Of a stretch of 64,000 bases of DNA, positions 13,770 through 25,552 are shown one piece after another. Position numbers and translations under genes: made by a program. The notes under the pieces were generated by a model. That model did not search any database, was not told the origin of the DNA, and worked only from the letters and a program-made list of their open reading frames with translations. Position 1 is the first letter of the stretch. Each line of letters begins with the position of its first letter. The stretch covers positions 1,819,677 to 1,883,676 of the forward strand of contig JAQFVV010012405.1 of assembly GCA_028023455.1 (NCBI GenBank), read 5' to 3'. The stretch is from Epiperipatus broadwayi. Its lineage: Eukaryota > Onychophora > Udeonychophora > Euonychophora > Peripatidae.

Positions 13770-14999
13770 TTTTATACATTATTTGTTAGGGAAGACAGAA
13801 AACTGTGTGCTAATAAATGCATGTAAAGATTTCATTCCTAGAAATATATTTTATTTTTTAACTTTTTTTATTATCAAAACTATAAATCTTTGATACATGT
13901 AAAGCACCAGTAATATAAAATCACTGGTTCTAAGATTTTTGAATTTGTAAACTTTTTGGATTTCAAAATAAATCTTTAATTTCCCTTATTATAAGACCAA
14001 ACTGAGAAAAAAAACATAAACAAACAATTTTACTATCTAGAATTTTGTTTACAAGTACATACTTTCTGTATACTTAATAATTTAATTTTATTAATAACAA
14101 CATGGAATTTTAAAATGTTTATTTTAACATGCTCAAAATTTTTTTTATGGCATTAACCCCTTTTATTTTTTAATTCTTGTTTAAAACGCATGCTAAACTT
14201 TCCACTTAACAATTCAATATGATCTTTTAAAAAGATAAATTATAATATTGATCATAAATCAAATAGAGTTAATGGACTAAAATATGGAAAAACAAAAAAG
14301 GAGTTCATTACAACTACGCTTATTAATTTATACATTTATTGAATGTTGTTTGTAAATGTGAACACAAAATAACTTATTTATTGTCAAAAGATTAAAGATC
14401 ACATTTTTGTATAAATGTTGGATCATTTATATTATTAATATTGATTATTAGAAGTTTTTGAATAATAAATATTCAAAATAATATTATTTATCTGTATCAA
14501 TAAATATTGCTTCGAAGAAAAACAAAACTTTTACTATGTTTTTGTGACAATAATTTAAACCTAAGACTAAAAACTACATTATCTATTTCTAAATAAATTC
14601 TGTTTCAAAAAAATATCTTAGTATAGTAATGATGTACAATCAATATTAGTGTATAATTTATTCTAGTATTTATAATTAATATTAATAATACAGTATAATT
14701 GATGTTCATTATAAACTCTAGATCCTAAGATATAAAACAATCAATCTTTTTTCCTTGGTGGGAAAAAATTAAAAAATGCAAATTTAATAACTAAATTTGC
14801 CTCTCAGACACAATAAGAAATAAATATAATATTTTAATTACCACTGCTTTCTAATTAACACTTAAGAAATATTTACTTTTCATTATTAACAGGGCTAATA
14901 TTACAATCAGCCATATATATATATTTGACAGCAATAATTCACCTCTTATTAGTTGGCTTATATTTAAAATCTTATGGTCTTTGAAATCAAGAGAAAAGC
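13770..14999. other. A+T-rich DNA, nothing recognised
   Basis: No coding potential, inverted repeat or tRNA-like motif stands out. Homopolymer runs only. Confidence 0.5.
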
Positions 15000-15760
15000 A
15001 GAGATGATTACTAAGTGGTAAATAATATGAATCCTGTACTACCTGTTAAAAGAAGACTAACTGGCTAGAAACCACCCATAGAAATTTAGCTAATTTCATA
15101 GCTGATAGTTTTATTCATTGCTTGTATTTATGACTTCTGAAATTGGAAGAAAATGTCACTAGTGTCAGCTGATGTAAGGTAGAATAGCAGTTAATGTGTG
15201 CGAAAAAATCAAAGATAGCTGAGGTGGGCTTAAAATTGAAGTCACTAAAATACATAATTATTTATCTAGTATCAGACACATACAAACTAGATAGTTCACA
15301 CTCAAAATCTAAGAGTATATTAATAGTAAAATAAAACTAAAAGGCAACCATTAATGGAGAACAATGCAAATCTAATGCTAACAATTAGGGGGGAAATCCT
15401 CAATTATCTAGAAACTATTTATATAAGTTTGGAATACAGCCATTTATATTGATTTTATTCACTGTAACTTCTGAAATTGAAAGAGGAATATTAATATCAA
15501 CTGATGTAAGCTGGAGAAAAGTTTTGGTATATATAATTCATTTTATGATCATAAATAGCCTTGCTTAAAGATCAAACTGAAAATAGATTTCAAAATATAA
15601 ATAAAAAATTCAGAGCCCATAAATATCTTTAATAAATGTGATTCTATCAACAATCACCAATAATATGAATTGACAAATTATGCTAAAAAGGGAGAACATC
15701 CAAAAGAAATAAATATTCATTATTGATTGTTGGCCCAATATAAAATAGAAACTTACTTTT
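15000..15760. repeat. degenerate tandem repeat, about 340-bp period
   Basis: Segments such as ACTTCTGAAATTGGAAGA (15133) and ACTTCTGAAATTGAAAGA (about 15467), each followed by a CTGATGTAAG block, repeat about 335-340 bp apart. CTAGAAAC leaders precede both. A partial further unit (CACCAATAATATG... then GGGAGAACATCC, about 15655-15700) resembles the segment at 15348-15400. Roughly 2.5 diverged units are visible. No coding content. Confidence 0.6.
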
Positions 15761-16306
15761 AAAATACTAGCAGATTCCAAATTATGAATTCTAACCTCAA
15801 ATTTTGAACAGTGTCCTTGGAAAATAAAGTAAAAATTATAATTAAATAAAAATTTAAAAAATATACAGATGAGTTATTTATATTCTTAGATATTGGATTT
15901 AATATATTATCAGTTTATCTATTTAAGCAAATTTTCTATCATTTTAATTATTATTTATTATATCTTTCCATTTTCTAATTTATTTTTAAATATTAATTTC
16001 TATCCATAGATTTATACTTTTGCAATTATTTAAACCCTTTCTACTAAGATTTTTTGTTTACATAAACATCTATCTTATTATTCAAGTTATCTTTTCACTT
16101 TACTATTAGCCACTTAAAAATAAATACAGGCTTATAAAACTATTATCAGCAAAACTGCCTTCTATATTATTTTCTAAGGCAGTGCTAATCACAAATCAAA
16201 CCAACATTTCCTCACTCTCTCTACTAAGATTCTTTTTATATGTTTAAAATTATTAAAATTCCTTTTTTTCTCTTATTTTGTATATATTTGCTGATCACTT
16301 TCTCAA

Positions 16307-16358
16307 GTTGTATAAGCCTATAAATATTGAGTGCAAATAAACAAACAAACAAAAAAAA
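16307..16358 (+). mobile_element. 52-bp 5'-truncated retroposed tail with 13-bp target duplication
   Basis: A short insert begins GTTGTATAAGCC and ends in an AAACAAACAAAC-type A-rich tail. It is bounded on both sides by the identical 13-mer ATCACTTTCTCAA (16294-16306 and 16359-16371). A long target duplication plus an A-rich 3' tail is the signature of target-primed reverse transcription. So little of the template remains that the parent (SINE or LINE 3' end, or mRNA) cannot be named. Confidence 0.85.
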
Positions 16359-17640
16359 ATCACTTTCTCAACATACACCATATTCTTGGAAACATACATA
16401 AATACACATGGCACCTACCCACATTACATACTCATTAGTAATAATTATACATCAAAAACAAATTTAGGCTTATAAGTGTGAAGATATAGAATTAATCATG
16501 ACAGTAATAACGCAAACAATTGTATTTAAAGAAATAAATAAAAAATGCAAATAATTCTCAAAAAATAATAATAATAGACACTTATTTGTAAGAGAATTAG
16601 ATTATAGATTTAAGGTAAGCCATAATTATCACTGCCAATGTCATTTTAGATTTAGGATTGTTTAAAAACTTCTGTTATAAGTACAATTCCTTGGAAATTC
16701 AAATAAAAAAATAAATAGAAGCACCTGAATAATAATTATGCCAAGTACATTGATTGATGAGACAAATTCTAGCAATTCTTTGGCCCAACTGATATTGTAC
16801 ATAAAAGAAACTAGTTCTAATTTCAATTTTATGTATGATTAAGAACAGGTTGAAATCAATTTAATAACCCTATATAAATTATGGAGGAAGATTTTTTTTT
16901 TTGTATAAAAATAATATGTACAAAATTCAATATAAAAATTTACAATGAAAAAATTTTAAGAAATAGAGCAAAAGTTGTATCATTTACATTTGTGAAACAA
17001 ATAAGACATTAGTTTAGTAAGCCATTAATTTTCTTAGAAAATGCTCTATTATATATTAGTTTTGTCATTAAAAACTTCACAAAGTATTTAAATCGAATAC
17101 TCCTTTTCCCCCATACATCCGTTTGTTAAAAATTTTTCATGTATTTTATAGGGAAATAATATATATATATTTAAAAATGGCTTATTTAATTTTCCTTCAA
17201 TTACATCACCTTTTTCTGAAAAATATATTTTATATATATAAAGATTTTGCTTTATTCAAAGTGCCCAGAAGAGGGGGGACTAGGTCATTTTTCAATTTTC
17301 TTCCATTTTTAACAGAAATAAGATTAATATTGTTTTCAGAAAATATTAAATAAAAGGATAATTTATATTTTGACATTATTTAATTAAATAGGAAAAATTT
17401 GAATTATTTTTCCAAACTTAAAAAAAAAAAACCCAACTAATTTCCTTCCCAAAATATATACAACACATTATGTAATAATGGCCATTTGTAAGCAGCTAGT
17501 TTAGTCAGTTTAAATAATTTAACTAGCTCACAATAATATATAGGAGTCTTCTAAACATTTTCTGCATTTCAAACACTTATTTCAAATATAGACTCATTTT
17601 GAATATATTAATTGAACCATAAATAACTTCTCTTTCTGTA

Positions 17641-17720
17641 AAGCATGGAGAGGCAAACTCAAAGGCTAAAGGTTCCTGGTTCAATTCTCAGTTGAGGAAA
17701 GTATATAAAAAAATTAATTT
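17641..17720 (+). repeat. weak tRNA-like segment, possible SINE
   Basis: A B-box-like CTGGTTCAATTCTCAG (about 17672-17687) is followed by a short A-rich tail (GTATATAAAAAAA), and a GAGAGGC stretch upstream might be an eroded A-box. The layout resembles the SINE family at 13660 and 35367, but the tRNA fold cannot be drawn convincingly. Confidence 0.3.
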
Positions 17721-19316
17721 GGTCAATTTGATAAAACTATTGTGTTCAGTCTATCATTTTGATGCTTAAAAATCATTTGAACTTAGGAGTAACCAATATG
17801 AGATGATAATCAACTTTTTATATTATTGTATTATCAAAATTATAAAAATAACGATTTCTAAAATAATAACATAATATTAGATTATGAGTTTAATTTTTTC
17901 TATGACTATATCAGAATTTGAAATAAGTTCAATGTCATATAATAATATATGCTTGTCTATCATAAACATTTGAACATTGGAAGTGATTGAATTGCAATCC
18001 ATAGATCACTTGAGATTATCACTGTGCTAAACCAATCCTAATCCCATCAAGATTGTTGTCAAAATAAACTTAGTGACCATACTAACAGCATAAATGTGAT
18101 CGATATAGTTCATCACATGAACAAAAAAATAATTTTACCTTTGGGTAAACTAATGTTTAGGCATCAATCAGATACTTTTTATTTTCTTCATTTTTTAATA
18201 AAATATATTAATAACATATATTTTAGAGAATATGCTGGCTGACTCCTCCCCCCCTCCAAATAAAAAAAAAGCTGAAATACACTTGAATAAAAATATCAAA
18301 CTGGGAAATAAAATTATTATTGAAATGATATACTACTATACAAATTTTATGCTATTTACAAGATTTTTAAATATAAGATAAAACTGAAACAGTTAATATG
18401 CCCAATAATTTGGAATATATCTTCCAAAATATATATGTAAACACATTTATATTTTTGTTAACATATATAAGCAAACACATTTTTCGTTTCTATATACATT
18501 CTGAATTTTGACACATGATATATACATATATTAACATTGATGGATTTTTGATTTTTACAAAATATGAAACTATTTACAAAAGAAATACCCCACTTCCCCC
18601 AAGTTTCTACCCTTGTATGTAAAATAAACTAACAGCATGAGGATTTCCTCTAGAAAATACTGCATTTCAACCTATCTACAATGGAACTAAAGACTTTTGG
18701 CTCAAGCAATCAGCATGCAGTCTCTTATAAAAAGTTATTTTTTCATTTTTTTAAAAATAGTTTATCAGGCTATGAATCCACTTATTCTTGGAAACTTATT
18801 AAACCTACAAGATGCAATAGTAATGCATCTGTTTGTCAGGATTATGATTTAGAGTTCAAAACAAGCTGGATAAGATATTGATACCAAATAAATAAATAAT
18901 TTTTCTTTCAGGCAGTAAGTCATAGCCACATTTCAACTAGTCATTCAAATTAGTCAATAAATGGGTATCTTACTTTTTTTAGATCAAAGAAGAATGAAAA
19001 ATTTAAAAAACAAAAACATCACCCTCTCTTTCATTATTCCTTTTTATGTATGTTGGAGAAATTTTTGCTCTGCAATAGTTTACTTAAAAGCTATTTTACA
19101 TTTTACCTATATATGTATAAACAATAACTTAGTTATCCAAAAGTGGTCAGTAAGTGACAAAGTAAAACGAAAATGAAAAACTGCCAAAACCCGTCATCTT
19201 AAATTAGTTAAAAAGGCTGTTAAGTAATGTCTTTTAATAATTCAGTTTTTCTTTGGAGCTCCTACAGTGGGGTATTTAAAAGCTGTTTAATTTTTAGATA
19301 AATGAATCATCTACTA
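17721..19316. other. A+T-rich DNA, nothing supported
   Basis: The short open frames at 18681-18881 and 18961-19176 match no family and have A+T-driven composition. A pyrimidine/C run is near 18246-18256. Confidence 0.45.
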
Positions 19317-19508
19317 AAAGATTTATTTGCTGATTTGTACTTCCTTCTTATTTTTATTCTATCATAATGGGTCATTTTTGCTAAATTGTACAAACTTAGT
19401 TTTTAACAGTGACCTCACTGAAAGATTTATTTGCTGATTTGTATTTCCCTTTTATGTATAAGGGGTCATTTTTGCTAAATTATACAAACTTAGTTTTTAA
19501 GTGACCTT
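19317..19508. repeat. two-copy tandem duplication, about 104-bp unit
   Basis: AAAGATTTATTTGCTGATTT begins at 19317 and again at 19421. Both units go on to GGGTCATTTTTGCTAAATT, ACAAACTTAGTTTTTAA and GTGACCT. The second is shortened by about 15 bases internally. Confidence 0.9.
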
Positions 19509-20619
19509 ATGAATAAAGAGTTCTGGGGATAATTTTTTTCTTCCAAGAAAAGTGAAAAGATATACAAATGATCCATTTCTTTACTTACTATTTATATTCC
19601 TATCATTTTATTATTATTATGCTTACAGCTTTGACTGTTTAACAGTCTTCAGAGTTGTAAATATTCAAACATATACATAAACTTGTACAAAAATAAATGC
19701 ATAAATAGTTCACTAGTTATACATAAATATATATATAATTTAATAAATAAAGCGTTATTTTCAACTAATGTCTTGTCTTTTAAAAAAAAAACAAATATTG
19801 TTGATAAGCATTTTACCAGCCCCACTTCAATAGATTGCTCGGCCAATACTAAATGATAATTTGTATTAGCTACCTCAAATGTATGTAAGGATTACCAAAT
19901 CCAGTAGCCTTATTTATATAAGAATTAATTCAAACTTTCATGAGAGTCCACTATTTACTCATTTTAAAGACCATGCAAGCATTGAATTTTAAGCCAAATA
20001 TTTGTAACTTAATAAATACAATGTTATTTTCTTCGGTCATGATATGTAAGACATAACATAGTAAAAAAATAATTTTATATTTTTCTCATTATTACACCAA
20101 TGGTGCAGTGTATTTCAGTACAAGAGTTCATAAGCTTGACTCCCTGTTATAAAGAAATAGTCTTGAATAATAATATGCAAGAAAAAGACCTTTTCAACAT
20201 TTTTTTCATAAGAATTTACTAATATTGAAAGAGCTGATACTTGTTGACTTGATGGTTAATAAGAATTTTTATGATCTTCCTTTCAATTTGGCTAGCTAGA
20301 GCAGTTATGGACTAGATAAATAAAATAATAATTGAAATTTCCATTTTCCATTCAGGATTTGAATCTAAATCATAATCATGGCAAATGAGATTCTTTGAAT
20401 TGTACAGGTAATATAAAATTATTTTGCGTAAGTTTCAACTTTTATTTGACATCTTTTTTCTCTTGAGCAAAATAATCAGAACATAAGTTTTTTATAAGTT
20501 AAACTCAAATATGAAAAAGAGTAGACAATATACATTTAATTTATACTACTTGTAAATGTCACTTAAAATTTTTAATGATTTACACAATAAAATCTGAAAT
20601 ACGAATTGTAATTAATAAT

Positions 20620-20739
20620 TAATATTTACTAAGGCAATAAACCTCAAGAGTGTGCGCTTGAAAATACGAAGGTAGGGACCTTTATAAGTCTTAACCACAA
20701 AGCGCATACTCTTGAGGTTAATTGCCTTAGTAAATATTA
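20620..20739. repeat. 120-bp fold-back palindrome with 40-bp arms
   Basis: The left arm 20620-20659 and the right arm 20700-20739 are reverse complements at about 38 of 40 positions, separated by a 40-base loop. Arms begin TAATATTTACTAAGGCAA. This may be a palindromic MITE or hairpin-forming remnant. No target duplication could be defined with confidence. Confidence 0.9.
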
Positions 20740-20959
20740 CTTACGTAATCAACGTGAACGTGCGTTAAATAAATTTATAATTACAACTTTGAATTAATAA
20801 TTAAAAAAAGTCTATACATAAATAATTAAACTATTTACAAAGATTGAGCTAATAAATAATAAGCACATATATTATAAAATATATACAGTTAAAACAAACG
20901 CAATTTTAAAGGTGTGATGTGATGAGAGGGAATGAGCATGTTTAAGCCAATATGTAAAT

Positions 20960-21359
20960 CAGGGATCCCCAACCTTTTTGCACTTAAGAGCACATTCTAT
21001 AATACCGGTCAGGTAGTGGGCACCATTTATTTTTTTCAACCAGATGGCGGGCACCACTTATTTTTTCAATGTAAATTTATAGTTGGATATTGTTAATAAT
21101 ACACATAATGTACAAAAAAAATATTTATTTCAAAATTAAAATTTTAACATATAATTAACATTTATAATTTTATGCTGTAAAAGTATAGTATGCCCCTCAA
21201 TTTGATTACAATATAATACAATAATTTATAAGAAATTTTAAAAATTAAATTTATTTGTATCAGATAAATAATTTTTTATCGTGTTCAGATAGTGGTGGAC
21301 ACACGTAAAATGGTCTGTATGCACCATGGTGCCCGCGGGCATAGGGTTGGGGACCCCTG
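20960..21359. mobile_element. hAT-type MITE with perfect 8-bp target duplication
   Basis: The ends are CAGGGATCCCCAACC (left) and GGTTGGGGACCCCTG (right), an imperfect inverted pair with the CAGGGG-type termini of hAT elements. ATGTAAAT directly flanks both ends (20952-20959 and 21360-21367), the 8-bp duplication expected of hAT. Subterminal copies of a GGGCACCA motif lie near the left end. At 400 bp and without coding capacity it is non-autonomous. The minus-strand frame at 21260-21484 merely runs across its right end and is not a gene. Confidence 0.95.
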
Positions 21360-21367
21360 ATGTAAAT

Positions 21368-22636
21368 AATTTCTATCAAACAAAATGACAACTGACTTTT
21401 TAATTTTACAATTTTGAAAGTACAACATATGATATGTAAAGAATATTTCAATTTTTTTTTTGTATATGGAGGTTCATTGTCCAATAAGACCTCTATTTTA
21501 TATTAACTCAATTAATATTCTAGAGATACTCATCTAATACTCATTTAAATAATTTTGTAAAAGATTTAAGGAGTCAAAATTTATCTGGATCCTATTTATT
21601 CTTTATATTTTATACACATGTAAAGTCTGATCTTTTTAGCTAATACATAAATTATTTTTTTAATAACCTATTCATAGTTATGCCTACATAATGCGGGCTC
21701 GAATTTTCAAATTTGCAATATCAGAATTCAGATTAAAATTGCGGGAAAATTACATGGTCTACATATGCACATTTTACATCATCGGATCCACTTGTTTTTA
21801 CCTTTCAGAAAATGTAAGTTCTATTTTTCTATCACAAAAATTGACGATTTTATGATAATTTTTGTACTCAAGTAGCTTTAATTTTTTTTTGTCTTTTTTT
21901 AGTTTTTTCATTAATTAACGAAAAACAATTCACTGTAAAATTAAATTTGTTTAAAAAATAGATAAAAGGCAATGTGGAAAAGATTATTTGTTAATGGTGA
22001 AAATACAAAAAATAGAATTATTCTATGAAATGAAATTTAGAAACCTCAAAATATTCTTCCAATTCTTTATAGAGAACCAAACAATATTTTACTGCAATTT
22101 ATTTTTATTGGCAAAAAAAGAAAAAATTACTCGGGTAGAAATCTATCCATATATGTTAAAAAATTGAAGACAGTCTTATTTATTGTCATTCACTAAACAT
22201 AAACCTATAGTATCAAGATGATCAATGCAATAGATCTAAAAAATAAGAATTATAATAATTGTTAAGTTTTATCAAGAATGATAGGTATGCCATTAAAATT
22301 TATTCTAATTAGTGCTTTATTTACGAGTAAGTTATCTGTTTTCACACATTTCCTTACTGATTTAATCTGTTATTGGAAGGAAATAATATTAAGCCTTTAT
22401 ACCTAAATTATATGCTGGTTTGCAAGTTACAAATTTTATCTAATAAATTCCAAACTTATATTAATTTAGTGAGCTCAATGTGATTATCAAAATTGTAGTT
22501 CAATATAAAATATTTCCTTTTGAATGTTCTGATAATTATTAATAATTATACATTACAAATTTGGGGTGAAATTGGATTCACTAATATAGTTTGACAAATA
22601 ACTTCAACTTGTGCTATTTGTTTTAATACATATTAT
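21368..22636. other. A+T-rich DNA, nothing recognised
   Basis: A somewhat less A+T-rich patch at about 21680-21800 has no identifiable coding frame. The remainder is homopolymer-rich. Confidence 0.45.
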
Positions 22637-22808
22637 GATTTCATACTATTATTTTCAGGAGATTCCATGTAGTAAATAAAATAGCCTGAGGTTTCAGTAC
22701 AATGACAAGTACGTTTCTCAGCGCTCAGAGGAAAGTACTTATTATACTGATACATCAGCTATTTTATTTACTATGCAGAATCTCCTGAAAATAATAGTAC
22801 AAAATCAT
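22637..22808. repeat. about 170-bp palindrome centred on AGCGCT
   Basis: The outer arms (22637-22699 and about 22745-22808) are largely reverse complementary, for example ACTATTATTTTCAGGAGATT against AATCTCCTGAAAATAATAGT. The symmetry continues inward through AAGTAC...GTACTT to the central AGCGCT at 22720-22725. It is therefore a single fold-back rather than two distant repeats. Probably a palindromic non-autonomous element; function unknown. Confidence 0.92.
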
Positions 22809-23498
22809 CATTTATCCATGAGAATATTAAAATGAATATATATAAAATCAAATCATTCATAAATAAATTAAAAAACAAATCTATTTTTCATATATATTGT
22901 TTCAAAGAAATGCTGTTTGCCATCTAGATTAAAAAAAACAATAATAATAAAAAACAAATGATTTTCTCCACAAATAGATCTTCATAAGATACTAAAAAAT
23001 TTATATAAATAAAAGCTTGCTTTTCTACATTTATGAAGCTCCAATAAAATACCTGCTTTGTATCATCTTACTGACTTGGAATTAAATTTTTAAAAGAAAT
23101 GTTAGCTCCAATAATTGGATGCAATATAATTTTACTAAGACTGCAGTATCATACGAAAAAAATGACAAACTGCAATTTACACCATTTCAGAAATAATTTC
23201 ATTGTCAGCTATTTTGGAGCACTGGCAATGACTTACACAAATATGACAAGTGCCTGATTTATATTATTATTGTAACAGTGACTGATATAACATCTAAGTG
23301 TTAATATTTAGTGTTACAATTGAATATGGTAAATTAGCCTATTTCTAACTATACATTAATCAAGTCAGCATCGGAGATTCATTTTATTAAAAATCTTAAT
23401 TAAGAAACCCATCAACTCTTTAAAAACTTCTTTACATCTAATCTAAAGTGCATTATTTATTTATTATCATTGAAAACCATAAACTGTTTTAAATACAA

Positions 23499-23582
23499 AT
23501 GAATGGCAAGGATGATGATAAATTGGATGAAATAGAACGCTTTCTTATTGATAAGTTGCTGAGTGATGTCATTAAAGAATAA
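23499..23582 (+). other. 27-codon acidic ORF, unrecognised
   Basis: An ATG-to-TAA frame encodes a peptide containing KDDDKLDEIERFLIDKLLSD, a plausible amphipathic acidic helix whose composition is unlike translated A+T noise. It lies 290 bp upstream of the Mag-type retrotransposon, outside it. It could be a fragment of a transposon ORF or a terminal exon. No splice acceptor or family is recognised. Confidence 0.15.
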
Positions 23583-23872
23583 AAACATACTTTTGTGATT
23601 TAACAAGAATTAAAAAATTTTATTTGATGGAAAAAATATATATATACCCGGAGATATCAAAACATATGAAGTAGCTTTGTGTAGCTCTAATGTTAAAAAG
23701 ACAAAATCAAGATTCTTTATAAGTATAGTAAGCAATTAACTAACATTTAATTTTTATTTAATTAATACTAAATATTTTTTAACTTTCCATTTTTCATTTT
23801 TGCTATTATTATTTTATTCAAAACAATTTAAAAATCAAAATTTCCGGATTAAGAGTAATTAGCTTATATTGT

Positions 23873-24412
23873 TGTTGTATTTGTTTGAAAATAAATAGCA
23901 AAGTCAAGGGACAAATTTACTCCAGAAGTTTTTTTTATTAAAAATAAGAATGAGAGAAAGGAAATATTTTAAGTTAAATAATTATAATGGAAATAATTAT
24001 AATTAAAAAAAAAACTGCAGAGATTAAATTTTAAGAACAATGAAAACAGGTTTGAAAAACATGTGATAAAGACTTTGGAGATATGTAGTTGATAAAGAAA
24101 AAGACACAGAGGGACTTATAAACTGCGAGTGGAAAATACTGTGCACTTGTGTTTTTTCCATGCACCAGCAGTGTTGGATATGGGAATCAAGCATTTAGAA
24201 TTGTTTCATCACAACTGTCTTAATATTTTGTCGTCGACTGTTATACAAGTGAATCAAGCAATTAGAAATGTTTCATCATAACCGTTGAATAATTTGTTGT
24301 TGGCCTTTTATCCAAATCTCATATATATAAAATTTTTTCATGTTTGGAGGTTATAATGGATTGTATGATTTCACCCCCACACTCTGCAGACATTGGGGGC
24401 AAAGATATTACA
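23873..24412 (+). repeat. 5' LTR of the Mag-type element
   Basis: It runs from TGTTGTATTTG to GATATTACA, the TG...CA ends of an LTR, and aligns along its length with 28313-28790. It is 62 bp longer than the 3' LTR because of a tandem duplication at about 24196-24310: a GAATCAAGCA...TTGTTGTTGG stretch repeats with divergence. The promoter region contains CTTATAAACTG near 24116. Confidence 0.95.
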
Positions 24413-24416
24413 AGAT

Positions 24417-24439
24417 TGGAGCAGTTAAATTTTCGAACC
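24417..24439 (+). promoter_or_regulatory. candidate tRNA primer binding site
   Basis: Four bases after the LTR end, TGGAGCAGTTAAATTTTCGA begins. Its complement ends in CCA and contains a TTCGAA T-loop-like box, as a tRNA 3' end should. It is about two bases shorter than a full T-arm plus acceptor stem, so the primer tRNA cannot be named. Confidence 0.6.
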
Positions 24440-24448
24440 TAGTGAAGC

Positions 24449-25310
24449 TTGAAAGAAAACCTTGAAACAAGAATAGGCCACATGAGAAAGTCAATTAATA
24501 GATTTAGGAAACAAGGAAAAATTTCGTTAGAACAGAGCAATATTCCCGAATTTAGTATTGAAAATGCCGAGAAAGGCCTTTATATGTTATGCAATTGGAA
24601 AACTTCCAAGTTGAATATAAAAGATAATGAAAAAAGAGTACCGCACTTTTGTGTTTAGCAGGTTGAAAAATCATAGAAATTGTAAATAAATTATGGGATG
24701 GGCCACTAACTGATGGAGTACAGTTTGAAGGGATATTTTAAAAAATTAACAGACTATTTTGGCCTGAGCCATCTAGACATGTAGTTAAATAGCTCTTAGA
24801 AATAGAAAACAGGCTAGTGAATAAAAAATTAGACTATGATATAGTATTAAGACTGCTAAAAACTGTGATTATGGCAAATTTTTAGAACAAGTCTTGCTGG
24901 ATCAATTATTGTGGGGAATGCCCAATGAAAGATTGTGACAAACATTGCTAAAAAAAGTGATTTATCATACAAAGTGGCTATTAAAAAAGGAATAGCATAA
25001 GAAGCAATAATTGAGCAAGCCTAGCTTTTAGAAACAAGTTGGAAGAAACCAGCAAAATGGCATTTATAAAACAGATCAAAGGCAGCAGCCGAAGAATGAA
25101 AATATGAATAGAGAGAAAATGTTAGCAGTGAAATGTTTCTGCTGTGGGAAATCTGGCCATTTATCGAAAAATTGTAATATGAGGAAAGTTGTAATTGTGG
25201 ATTTAAAGGGCATTTATCAGCTGTGTCCAAAAAAATACGTAAAAAAGATTTACCCAGGCAAGAGGAGACAACCATTAGGAAGAATATAACAATGCCCAGG
25301 CAGGAGAAAT
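24449..25310 (+). pseudogene. gag remnant with CCHC zinc knuckle
   Basis: Gag forms the particle and binds genomic RNA. The first open piece (24449-24658) is 69 codons and stops. The capsid-like part that follows is broken by many stops. A canonical CX2CX4HX4C knuckle lies at 25134-25175 (CFCCGKSGHLSKNC). About 25 bases later a second, shifted knuckle-like stretch (CNCGFKGHLS) has lost the correct first spacing. Two knuckles in tandem are usual for Mag-type gag, so this region is the nucleocapsid end just before protease. Confidence 0.85.
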
Positions 25311-25552
25311 TCATGATTAAGGTTACAATATGTAATACAGAGTTAATGGAAATAGATAGTGGGTAGGGTATTTCACTTCTATCAGAGTAAATGGGAGGAA
25401 ATATCTAAAGGCCATAAGAGAGTAAAACTTCAAAAGACATACATCAAAGTAAAGGATGGAAATTCAATAAACATAATTTGAAAACTAGATGCTCCAGTTT
25501 GTTTAGGGGCGAATCATATATTTTGCCAATGTATATGGTAGAATGAAAAAGA
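25311..25552 (+). pseudogene. aspartic protease remnant with a stop right after DSG
   Basis: The retroviral-type aspartic protease cleaves the polyprotein. Its catalytic triplet is visible as MEIDSG with the codons at 25355-25363. The next codon (25364-25366) is TAG where the family has a small residue, and GISLLSE continues in frame afterwards. Further stops follow downstream. One active-site loop is visible and the flap region is badly eroded, so the assignment rests on position and DSG. Confidence 0.75.

Noticed and set aside
20100-20165. tRNA-like segment (TGGTGCAGTG...CTTGACTCCC)
   Set aside because: The B-box is poor and the anticodon region does not pair. Left out as too weak.
25021-25314. 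97-codon minus-strand ORF with an apparent signal peptide
   Set aside because: It is antisense to gag, including the zinc knuckle. The hydrophobic look comes from complementing lysine-rich codons.
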